From CAYQVO01 sp964421085 (GTDB lineage Bacteria; Bdellovibrionota_C; UBA2361; CAYQVO01): a stretch of 30,536 bases of DNA. This document shows, piece by piece, positions 23,935 through 30,536 of the stretch. The notes below the pieces were generated by a model, which made no database searches, was not told the DNA's origin, and worked only from the letters and a program-made list of their open reading frames with translations. The stretch covers positions 1-30,536 of the forward strand of contig CAYQVO010000043.1 in the NCBI GenBank assembly GCA_964421085.1, given 5' to 3'. The first letter of the stretch is position 1, and each line of letters begins with the position of its first letter. Position numbers and translations under genes: made by a program.

Positions 23935-24746
23935 CTAAAGTGCAGACGTGAACCGCAGAGACGTCAAAGTTGCTTTTTTGCCGGCAGGAAGCTTGATGAG
24001 AAGCTGTTGCGGGCGAACTCTTTCAAGCGCGGGGCGGAGCATCTTGAACTCATTCCAGTTTCCGTCCTGGGGCAGGGAGAACGCTTTCAGATTCCCCCCT
24101 TTGGCATCAACAATATTTACAGGAAGACTTTCGCTGTCGTTTCCGAGGCTCTTAAGACTGAAACTCAATATTTCTTCTCTCCTTGCGGGAACGAAGACTC
24201 TCATGCTGTCCGTGAAATCGAAATCCCCGTCCACTCGCAACAAGTAATGCCCAGCGAATCCTTCTCGAGGAAGGAAAGGCCTGCATTCGACACATTTTCG
24301 AAGGACTTCTTTTCCGTTAAATCCTTCGTAGCTGATGCCAAAACAGTNNNNNNNNNNCCGCTGTAACCGGTGATGAAAAGGCGATCAGCAGCAAAGGCCC
24401 GGTGCATGTTCTTTACGATTTCCCCCATCGACCTCTTTGTCTTCCGGCTGTTGTCAGGAAAGATGGGAAGCATTACAAACACATCGTCTGGAGATGACTC
24501 CTTCTTCAACCTCTCAAGCACAGCGGGAACGCGGGGAACATGCCCCATCGGAGTCGCCGGCACCAGGTTTTCCGCAAAAGCTGCCGCTGCAGGGAGCACC
24601 AGGAGAACAGTCCCCTTTCTCATTCGCTTTTCTACCTCGGCGAGCCACATAAACGAGAGCACGACCATTCCGAAGATGACAATCACTCCATATCTGCATA
24701 CAGCTCGAAGCCCATCAACACCCGGGACAAATTTGTATAGAACAGT
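23935..24746 (-). pseudogene. C-terminal remnant of a large polytopic membrane protein (glycosyltransferase-like)
   Basis: Reading down from a stop at 24747-24749, the frame gives F-V-P-G-V-D-G-L-R-A-V-C-R-Y-G, a hydrophobic helix, L-P-I-F-P-D and L-F-I-T-G-Y-S. This is the ending of large multi-helix proteins of glycosyltransferase or YfhO-like type, where relatives read P-G-F-x-x-I-R-x-P-x-R-F and L-V-N-G-Y-S. After the 10-base gap it continues, and near 24250 a one-base shift moves to the frame H-Y-L-L-R-V-D-G-D-F-D-F-T-D to a stop at 23935. The N-terminal several hundred residues are missing. So it is truncated and frameshifted; the frameshift could be an assembly error near the gap, but the truncation is real unless the contig is misjoined. 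Confidence 0.6.
24348..24357. other. Assembly gap (10 N)
   Basis: Ten unknown bases interrupt the membrane-protein remnant. The reading frame is the same on both sides if the gap length is taken literally, but a run of exactly ten Ns is often a placeholder. Confidence 0.99.
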
Positions 24747-24826
24747 TTAGAAGCTGTGGGGAAACCTTGCCCAAGGCTCTGCTTGATGGGGACCACAGGC
24801 AATGAGAAAGCCAAGGGCTGTAACGA

Positions 24827-24885
24827 CAAGGCAGGGAATCTCATAACACGAAGTGTTTCCAGAACTTAAGCCTGACCGGAGCTGT
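24827..24885. repeat. 60-bp dispersed repeat, copy A
   Basis: Starts ACAAGGCAGG and ends CCGGAGCTGT. It matches 28838-28897 with about three substitutions. It ends right at the stop codon of the PPDK_N-like gene. It contains short self-complementary parts around TTCCxGAA. The stretch 24750-24826 to its left shows no gene. Confidence 0.7.
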
Positions 24886-26211
24886 CTACTCAGGCACAAT
24901 AATTCCACTTCTCCCATTCGAAAAAATCCGCCCGTTTTCACCCGGCCAGTGAAGAGAAACGTATACCATTGCAGCCCCCATGTCAGAGGTCGCGTACGGT
25001 GTTCTGAACTCAATATCTCCGCAGAACGACACCTCGGCGCGCTTCATGAACTGATAATTCCCATGCTTAAGAAATGTTGCCTCCTCGCAGGAGCATCCAT
25101 AAAAGAAGAGAGCTTTCAGATCGGTCCCCATCACAGCAGGAATATCGTGCCCCGCCGTCTTCCCCAGAACAAGAGCATAGGGATTATCAGGAGCATCAAA
25201 TTCCAGCAGGCTGCCTACCCATGTTCTTAGAGGGACGGATATTCCCCCCTCGGGGGTAATGCCGAAAATCATATTTTGGGCAATCAGACACGTTTCTGCT
25301 CCATCAGGAATTTCAAAATCCGCAGCTGGAGAAAACTCTTTGAAAGGACGCGCCTGAAAGAGGTACTCCTTATTCAGGCTGAATTCAATCTGATATGTCC
25401 ACCCTGCCTCGAGTATTCCGAAAGACTTCAGGTGCTCGACCCAGCCATTCAGTCTGGCAAGAGAGGAATGGTAATGAGCATCGGTGCCGTTGTTGTGAAC
25501 TCCACCTCTGGCAATAGTGTAAGGAACGTACGTTCCCCAGTTCGGCCTCATCTGGCAATTGGCCATTATTCTCGGAAGATGAGGATGTTCCAATGCGAGA
25601 CCAAGCGGCGCGTCAATCTCTTCCTGAAGGAGTATATGCACTTCCGGGGAATACTCCTGCCCCCAATCCATACAGTGAAGCTTGAATCTTTCGCTTGATC
25701 CCACTCCCTCAATTTTCCGGACCGCGTCTTCAAGTTGTGAAAGAGTCTCGACACCCTTTTTCGTAGGAAGCACGTCTATAAGGCCATGATTGTCGTTCTT
25801 GTGACACCCCCGCACTATCACGGGCTTTTTCATCCTCTGGAATTCCCGGAGGAGCGGTTCCATCGGATCTCCGTAAAATCGCCAGGCGCTTTCCGGGACG
25901 GGGGCTTCTGCACCAAGCTCGAGAATTGCCTGCGTAAAGCCAAGTTTACTGCCGCCGCGGTCAATCATCTCTGCGGCTCTTGAGGCCCTGGAGCTACAGA
26001 GGCCCTCCTTTTCGAGATCTCCGGGATCGGATCTTGTCAGCGGCACTTCATTCACATGGCGAGGGTCAGGACTTTGCACGAATGGCAGGATACGGTGAAT
26101 ATGTACCCTAATCAATGAACACAAGTCAGGGCTCCCCCAGTCTAATAAGCCGCAATACTTGTTATTGATATTTTGGCGTTTACCAAGCTCTCTGTGCAAC
26201 TCAGCACTCAT
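24886..26211 (-). CDS. Orphan PPDK_N/PEP-synthase-like ATP-grasp protein
   Basis: A 441-residue protein using ATG 26211, which has AAAGG 7 nt upstream; a longer start at 26250 is possible. Residues 1-80 are unrecognised. From about 82, R-G-G-S-K-L-G-F then A-P-V-P-E-S resembles the opening of the pyruvate phosphate dikinase/PEP synthase ATP-binding domain. It is followed by P-V-I-V-R-G (R134), E-V-H-I-L-L-Q-E-E-I at the expected hinge (about 190-199), and Y-Q-I-E-F with L-F-Q-A-R-P (286-289), the family's closing Q-A-R-P. The phosphohistidine and PEP-binding domains are absent, so it is a stand-alone phosphotransfer or ATP-grasp enzyme. The C-terminal 130 residues (C-S-C-E-E-A-T-F-L-K-H) are new to me. 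Homology is by motif only. Confidence 0.55.
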   Translation of the reverse strand: MSAELHRELGKRQNINNKYCGLLDWGSPDLCSLIRVHIHRILPFVQSPDPRHVNEVPLTRSDPGDLEKEGLCSSRASRAAEMIDRGGSKLGFTQAILELGAEAPVPESAWRFYGDPMEPLLREFQRMKKPVIVRGCHKNDNHGLIDVLPTKKGVETLSQLEDAVRKIEGVGSSERFKLHCMDWGQEYSPEVHILLQEEIDAPLGLALEHPHLPRIMANCQMRPNWGTYVPYTIARGGVHNNGTDAHYHSSLARLNGWVEHLKSFGILEAGWTYQIEFSLNKEYLFQARPFKEFSPAADFEIPDGAETCLIAQNMIFGITPEGGISVPLRTWVGSLLEFDAPDNPYALVLGKTAGHDIPAVMGTDLKALFFYGCSCEEATFLKHGNYQFMKRAEVSFCGDIEFRTPYATSDMGAAMVYVSLHWPGENGRIFSNGRSGIIVPE

Positions 26212-26456
26212 GGCAGGACCTTTCATTGCAGGACACCCAAATAACCGCATCCGCCCTGAAAAGCGTTTTCTCGACCTTTGGGTAATATAAGTTGCGGTCT
26301 GCTCCGGCAGTCAACTCCGTTTTATCGCTCACGTCGTTGCCCCAATAGCAAAAAAGTGGATGTCCCATTTTCGCCCTCACTGTCTCTCCACCGCAGGTGT
26401 TTTCCTATCGCAATCAATCAGACAGGGGCAGTGAAGGAACCTCGCCATGATCTGCT

Positions 26457-26864
26457 TTGGCCAGCCTTGCCGGCACACGGCTTCTTGTAGTTGAAGACGA
26501 AGAGGACGCGCGCCGTTTTATCGAACTTTCTCTCGCGGACAGAGGCGCAGAGGTGCGGGCAGTGCCGACAGCGAAGGAAGCATACCTGCTTCTTTCAGAC
26601 TTTCCGCCCGATCTCACTATTTCGGATATAGCGATGCCGGGAGAGGACGGATATTCTTTTTTGAAAAAAGCGCGCACATCGGAGGATGAGAGGATTCGTA
26701 ACACTCCTGCCATTGCGGTTACTGCTCTTGCCCGGACCGAGGACCGGCTCAAAGCGCGTGAGGCCGGATTTCAGGCCCATATATCCAAACCAGTCGAATC
26801 TTCAGTCCTCGTTGCCGAAGCGAATAGAGTCCTCACTTCGGCGAGATGGGACAGCATTTCGTAA
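26457..26864 (+). CDS. Stand-alone response-regulator receiver domain
   Basis: A 135-residue CheY-like protein: acidic pair E13/D14, phospho-acceptor D57 (I-S-D-I-A-M-P-G-E-D-G), T89 and K111 (I-S-K-P-V-E) are all present. There is no output domain. The sequence style (G-x-R-L-L-V-V-E-D-E-E-D, then M-P-G-E-D-G-Y) is that of receivers fused to the end of hybrid kinases. Its TTG start has no convincing ribosome-binding site, and there is no kinase upstream (26251-26456 shows nothing). It may be a real single-domain regulator or the surviving tail of a lost hybrid kinase. Confidence 0.75.
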   Translation: MASLAGTRLLVVEDEEDARRFIELSLADRGAEVRAVPTAKEAYLLLSDFPPDLTISDIAMPGEDGYSFLKKARTSEDERIRNTPAIAVTALARTEDRLKAREAGFQAHISKPVESSVLVAEANRVLTSARWDSIS

Positions 26865-27027
26865 CAAGGGCTTCGGAAACTATCCGGGGCACTGCGGGGA
26901 GGTGATTATTCATCGTGCCCTTGCCTCCTCATCATTCTCCTCATCCGCGATACTGCTTTTTGACTAGCCGGAGAAATCTGGATATGATTGTCCGTTCAAA
27001 AGAACCGGCAGTTAAACGGGAGGCAGC

Positions 27028-28335
27028 ATGAGAATTGATCCGCTGGGGAACGGCGTGTTTATCCGGGATGTGGACGATGACATGGCCGTGCTAATGGCAC
27101 CATTTTTTAAAGATCAGGAAATTCCAAGGATAATCGAAGTCAGTCAATATGTTCCCCCGTCGGATCCGCTCCCTTTAAGTTCCGATATGGGAGACCTCGA
27201 TTTGAGCTTGCCCGATGGTGCAATGGAAAATGCCAGGAAGATGATCCAGACTGCGCTGCCGAACTGCGCCTGGGAACATTCGTATGCTCACTCGGTAAAC
27301 GGCGAGCGCGGGATGTATCACCGTATGATGGTTAAAATCAACTCTGCAGCTCTCGAAGGAGCAGAGGGAGAACCTTCGAATCTTTTCCTGAGCCGTTATT
27401 TTGAAGTTGAGAATCACTTTCCCGGTCCTTACTACGAAGCGGTTTTCAACGGAGCCCGGATGACAGAGGACCAGGCAAAGGAGCTGTACGAGTCGATAGA
27501 AGCAGGGCTCGGAGCTATTAATGAAAAGCAAAAGGAAGAGAAAAGAGAGACACTGAATGATTTGAAGTCCAGAGTCAGCGAGGAAGGCTGGCAGGTGGAA
27601 GGAAAAGAAGCCTTTAAACTTGAGACAGCAGACGGTGTCTTTATCGTAAGGCAAAGACGGGAAAGCGACCCTGTACCTGGCACGGATCCAGTTGCTGTTC
27701 TAAAATATCTCCGTTCCGGCGGAGAGCCGTTCTGGGGTTTATACTCTGGGTTTCTCTCTAATGAGTTTTCAGTATATCGCAGCGACTCGGAAGTTGCAGA
27801 GTTGTATGCAGACCTGACAAACAGACTGGCTCCTCAGTCCATTACAACTGCCGGACCGGCACATGCTCGTGCGCCTCGAAAGGAAAGGCAGGCAGCGCAC
27901 AGCAACACCCTGGAAGACAACCTTGCCACAATTGATGCCTGTCAGTGGCAGCGAACAGAGAAGAAAGAAACGGAGATCGCCGCATCTCAGCAGACTGTAC
28001 TTGGGGCTTTGTTCGGATTTGCTCCAGCTCAGCACACTGGAAGCATTGTCGAAGAAGGGTTCAAGGTGCGCCTTAAAAGTCTTCATCCGGATGACAAGGG
28101 CGAAATGCAGGTTGATATGGCAGGACAAATCTGGCTCGAACTGAGAAGAACGACTGTCACATATGCGAACGCGAAACATACAAAAAGCGTGACATTCAGT
28201 CTGCTCCAGAATTCAAATGATGACGGCAACTGCACCATCCAGATCGCGAGTGCCAGGCATGCGCGGCGAAACAGGAAACCGCTTCAGACGCTTTTCGAAA
28301 TGATCGAGCAGACAGTGCCTGGTGAGCCGAACTGA
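27028..28335 (+). CDS. Uncharacterised 435-residue protein
   Basis: A soluble protein with no signal peptide. The N-terminal 190 residues are alpha/beta with charged helices (K-E-L-Y-E-S-I-E-A-G, then K-Q-K-E-E-K-R-E-T-L as a likely coiled coil). Residues about 190-270 form a second domain (F-K-L-E-T-A-D-G-V-F-I-V-R-Q). After a polar linker rich in Ala/Arg, the last 110 residues look beta-rich (Q-I-W-L-E-L-R-R-T-T-V-T-Y). GGGAGG precedes the ATG. The gene is intact and long, so it is real, but I recognise no family. It is followed by an eroded Lys-rich gene and the second IS91 fragment. Confidence 0.75.
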   Translation: MRIDPLGNGVFIRDVDDDMAVLMAPFFKDQEIPRIIEVSQYVPPSDPLPLSSDMGDLDLSLPDGAMENARKMIQTALPNCAWEHSYAHSVNGERGMYHRMMVKINSAALEGAEGEPSNLFLSRYFEVENHFPGPYYEAVFNGARMTEDQAKELYESIEAGLGAINEKQKEEKRETLNDLKSRVSEEGWQVEGKEAFKLETADGVFIVRQRRESDPVPGTDPVAVLKYLRSGGEPFWGLYSGFLSNEFSVYRSDSEVAELYADLTNRLAPQSITTAGPAHARAPRKERQAAHSNTLEDNLATIDACQWQRTEKKETEIAASQQTVLGALFGFAPAQHTGSIVEEGFKVRLKSLHPDDKGEMQVDMAGQIWLELRRTTVTYANAKHTKSVTFSLLQNSNDDGNCTIQIASARHARRNRKPLQTLFEMIEQTVPGEPN

Positions 28336-28473
28336 GGAAACACTGAAGGGACCGCGTCCCTGCGATAACGCTCAGGACAAGCCCTGCAGTCCTGAATGCG
28401 TGAGCATTTTTTGCATTTCACCAGCACCTCATGCCGGGCTCGCCACTGATTTCATCACACAATCAGGTAATCA

Positions 28474-28838
28474 ATGGCAAAAAAGGTTGTTAAGAAAAGC
28501 AGTACAGCTGCAAAAAAGAAAGCGTCAAAACCGTCTTCGAAAAGCGCGCCGAAAAAGGCAGTGAGAAAGCCGGCGCCAAAGAAAAACCCGCGGCATAAAC
28601 AAAAACAGCGAAAGCTCCAAAACCAGAAATAGTGCCTCCGCCAAAGGCTGCGCGTCCGCCGGTGCGCAATGTTGTGGGTCATCCTGAAAAACCAGCAACC
28701 GAAGCAGAGGCGGCTGAAGCAAAACCGGCATCACCGCCACCAGTGGCGGCAACTCCCGCACCTGCAGCATCGCGCCCCTTACCTGCCTCTGCAGTCGCTG
28801 CAAACACTCCCGGGACTCCATTCCAAAAGACAAGGTAA
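28474..28838 (+). pseudogene. Broken Lys/Ala/Pro-rich (histone H1-like tail) protein
   Basis: From ATG 28474 a 52-residue frame gives M-A-K-K-V-V-K-K-S-S-T-A-A-K-K-K-A, a strongly basic Lys/Ala/Ser/Pro sequence, then drifts into low-quality sequence and stops at 28632. A second frame covers E-K-P-A-A, a TAA (probably once AAA), T-K-T-A-K-A-P-K-P-E and a Pro/Ala-rich tail running to 28838. Joined, they make a normal nucleoid-type protein of about 120 residues with a frameshift near 28550 and a nonsense change at about 28595. Such proteins (AlgP- or Hc1-like) bind DNA non-specifically. The short N-terminal form could still be made. Confidence 0.55.
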
Positions 28839-28897
28839 CAAGGCAGGAAATCTTATAACACGAAGTGTTTCCGGAACTTAAGCCTGACCGGAGCTGT
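28838..28897. repeat. 60-bp dispersed repeat, copy B
   Basis: Near-identical to 24827-24885 (about three substitutions, e.g. TTCCGGAA here against TTCCAGAA there). It follows the stop of the Lys-rich pseudogene directly and ends 10 bp before IS91 copy 2. In both places it follows the 3' end of a coding frame, but in opposite gene orientation. Confidence 0.7.
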
Positions 28898-28907
28898 GTT
28901 TGTTATA

Positions 28908-30072
28908 GACGGTTGAAGTTAGTGGCATAGTGAGCGGTGTTTTCGAGGATTCCCTCAAGAACGACGGATTTCGAAGCTCCATAACTGGCCCCCTCCAAAG
29001 GACGGTGAGACTGGCTGCAGTCATGGAGGCTGGCAAGAAGGAGCGAAAAGAATAGACCCCTGTTGCCGGCCCCTCTTTGTTCAGGGGGAATTTGGAAAGT
29101 CAAGCAGCAAGTGAGATCTTATGCACAGGTGGGGGCGCTCTCCACGAGGTGCGGCCCAGGTTCCTGCACGGCTCAAGCTCTGTTGCGGTTGTCGAATCCT
29201 GGGAAGTTGCGGTCGCTTGCGCGCCCCTTGTTCTTGCGGAGTACAAGCCGAAAAATCTCGTCGTCTGCTCCCACATATCAGGTATGTGCCGGGAGAGTTC
29301 GGCAAGGAATTCCAGGGGTGAGAAATCCCGGGTCGATACAGCTTTGCCGTCCCTGTACGAAGTGTAGAGAATCCAAGGGTTCCTCGGCGGAGCTCTCATC
29401 AATCATCATCCGCTCGTTCGACACGGGGCATCGCTTAAGACAGCGTGCGACGAACAATAGTCGTTCCTTATCATCAGGAGCGATTGCATCTGAAGCAAAT
29501 ACACCGAAGCCGGAGTTCTTCCATGCCTTCATCGAGACGACGGTGTCTTCATTTAGCAAGTCTTCTTCCAGAAGTGCTGCGAACACCTTGTCTCGAAAAA
29601 GCACGCAGATGCGGGCTGTATCAATTCCATGCGGAAGTTCACGAAAGACGCCGGCATCGTCCAAAGAACCGGAAAGCGCCATCGTGTGCAGGTGCGGATG
29701 AAAGGAAACAAGATCACCGGCAGTATGAAGGGCTGCAACCATGCCCGCGCGGCGGCTTCCCTCTCCTGCCGATTCTTTCACGTCCTCACTCCATGCTTCC
29801 CACGCGGCTGTGTAAAGATGTGTGAGAAGCGATCTATCGAACTTGAAACAGCAGCGAAGTCTTTTGGGAATTGTGAAAACCACATGCCGCTGCGGATACG
29901 GGATAAGAATGTTCTCGACGAGATTCTCTGCAAACACCAAAGCTCTCTTTGCATCGCACGACGGGCAAAGGCAGCGGCGTTTGCAGGAATAAGCAACAAA
30001 AATTGAGTGCCGGCACCTGTGACACACCACTCGAGGCGCACCGTGAGCTGCGATGCCGCAGTTCAGACGGAA
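28908..30072 (-). mobile_element. Partial IS91-family element, copy 2
   Basis: The left 495 bp (28908-29402) are identical to 19257-19751. Beyond this the copy continues through most of an IS91-type transposase to about 30072, where it is cut next to a REP-like hairpin. The N-terminal part of the transposase and the terIS end are missing. IS91 elements move by rolling-circle replication using a HUH/Tyr transposase and do not make target duplications; none is visible here. Confidence 0.8.
29100..30072 (-). pseudogene. IS91-family transposase, truncated and frameshifted
   Basis: The open frame from about 30070 reads N-C-G-I-A-A-H-G, then V-C-H-R-C and C-x-x-x-C-L-C-P-S-C, the zinc-binding N-terminal part. 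This is followed by R-H-V-V-F-T-I-P-K-R-L-R, A-A-L-H-T-A-G-D-L-V-S-F-H-P-H-L-H (the HUH-like metal site) and G-F-G-V-F-A-S-D-A-I-A-P-D-D. Near 29380 a one-base shift is needed to continue into W-I-L-Y-T-S-Y-R-D-G-K, S-R-H-I-P and F-F-G-L-Y-S-A-R-T-R-G, ending at 29100. About 50-60 N-terminal residues are missing, and the usual C-terminal C-P-x-C-G is not found. Nominal ATG or GTG starts at 30030 and nearby are inside the gene. It is not active as it stands. Confidence 0.8.
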
Positions 30073-30121
30073 TAAAGGGGACGGTTCCTATTTTCTTCGA
30101 AAACAGGAACCGTCCCCTTTA
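30073..30121. repeat. REP-like palindrome
   Basis: TAAAGGGGACGGTTCCT at 30073-30089 pairs exactly with AGGAACCGTCCCCTTTA at 30105-30121. Inside, TTTTC and GAAAA extend the stem after one mismatch, leaving a 3-nt loop. This GGGGACGGTTCC palindrome type is known from REP sequences linked to RAYT (TnpA-REP) transposases; no RAYT gene is visible here. A 12-bp direct repeat (CCCTTTAAAAAT, twice) follows at 30116-30139. Confidence 0.75.
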
Positions 30122-30130
30122 AAAATCCCT

Positions 30131-30268
30131 TTAAAAATCTTCGGGCTTGAACCTTTCGAGAAACCACTTAAGGTGAGGGTACCGCCGGAATCCATTTTCT
30201 GCCCCTTCATCGACGACACACTTCCAGACTGACCGAGACTGCGGCCAAAGGTCTTCCTGCGCCCTCAT
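30131..30268 (-). pseudogene. Possible fragment of an unrecognised gene
   Basis: The 415 bp from 30122 to the window end hold no long gene. The most protein-like frame is 45 codons from ATG 30268 to TAA 30131, ending R-R-Y-P-H-L-K-W-F-L-E-R-F. Another frame just upstream (A-R-F-Y-A-G-H-I-G-P-C, about 30330-30290) would join it after a one-base shift. This suggests an eroded gene, but I cannot name it. Confidence 0.25.
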
Positions 30269-30536
30269 CCCGAAAAATCACATCTCGCCCCCGGCAGGGA
30301 CCGATATGGCCGGCGTAAAAACGTGCAGCTTCAGGCTCCCGCGCCACCGCCTGCCCGACCAAAAAATCCGCAAAGCAAGCCGGAAACACGCCTCAAAAGC
30401 TTCAAAAAACTTGAACCTTAAGCTTCGTTTTTCCTGCCGATCGAAGCGAGCGGCGATTGTGGGTAACTCGATACTCAACAAAACCGGGGGAAGATCATTT
30501 CCCTGTACCAAAGGGCGCAAACTTCAGCGTGAGGGC

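Noticed and set aside
29063..29701. 212-codon plus-strand frame, partly duplicated at 19412-20017
   Set aside because: It is the antisense of the IS91 transposase. The part at 19763-20017 is kept separately because it has its own signal peptide.
1..30536. tRNA or rRNA genes
   Set aside because: No cloverleaf-like T-loop/acceptor combination or conserved rRNA segment was found by eye; a dedicated RNA scan was not possible.

Overview
The window looks like part of a metagenome-assembled or draft genome of a diderm (Gram-negative) environmental bacterium. It has Tat and lipoprotein signals, periplasmic proteins and a 10-base N gap at 24348. The gene families (DUF748, DUF2231, BrkB/YihY, Tat-linked hemerythrin, COG3379-type phosphohydrolases, a NrtA/SsuA-type importer) fit a Desulfobacterota-like or similar aquatic/sediment lineage. 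That placement is inference from gene content only; there is no rRNA or other marker gene here.

Region 1 (1-8350) is a set of envelope and stress genes: a decayed BrkB remnant, a DUF2231 membrane protein, a Tat-exported hemerythrin lipoprotein, a large DUF748 protein, a hybrid histidine kinase, an intact BrkB/YihY protein, a phosphoribosyltransferase-fold protein and a secreted BON-domain protein. Between the DUF748 and kinase genes lie out-of-frame pieces of a second histidine kinase.

Region 2 (8509-16298) is the most coherent unit: eight tightly spaced plus-strand genes with several 4-8 bp overlaps. It encodes a membrane-anchored COG3379-like AlkP-superfamily protein, a 71-residue conserved-looking protein, an unrecognised membrane protein, a cytoplasmic sulfatase-fold protein, a complete ABC importer (binding protein, ATPase, permease) and a membrane-anchored sulfatase-fold protein. 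Both sulfatase-fold proteins have Thr where true sulfatases have the formylglycine Cys/Ser, so they are more likely phospho-hydrolases or phosphotransferases. A joint function of headgroup/ester cleavage plus uptake is inferred; the substrate is unknown. This is the best candidate for an undescribed system in the window.

Region 3 (16332-19178) holds three type II toxin-antitoxin modules in different states: a MazEF pair whose toxin carries two compensating frameshifts, an apparently intact Phd/PIN pair with a perfect 23-nt palindrome over its promoter and start codon, and a Phd/PIN pair collapsed by an internal deletion. A PDZ-domain protein lies among them.

Region 4 (19179-30536) is accessory and eroded. 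Two identical 495-bp copies of an IS91-family transposon end (19257-19751 and 28908-29402) lie in direct orientation around about 9.2 kb. Between them are a lipoprotein, an ArgP-like LysR regulator, an unrecognised helical protein, a secreted PD40 propeller protein, a truncated polytopic membrane-protein remnant, an orphan PPDK_N/ATP-grasp-like protein, a lone receiver domain, an unrecognised 435-residue protein and a broken Lys/Ala/Pro-rich protein. The right-hand IS91 copy carries most of a frameshifted transposase and is cut at its 5' end next to a REP-type hairpin. A 60-bp intergenic repeat occurs twice. No tRNA, rRNA or CRISPR array was seen.
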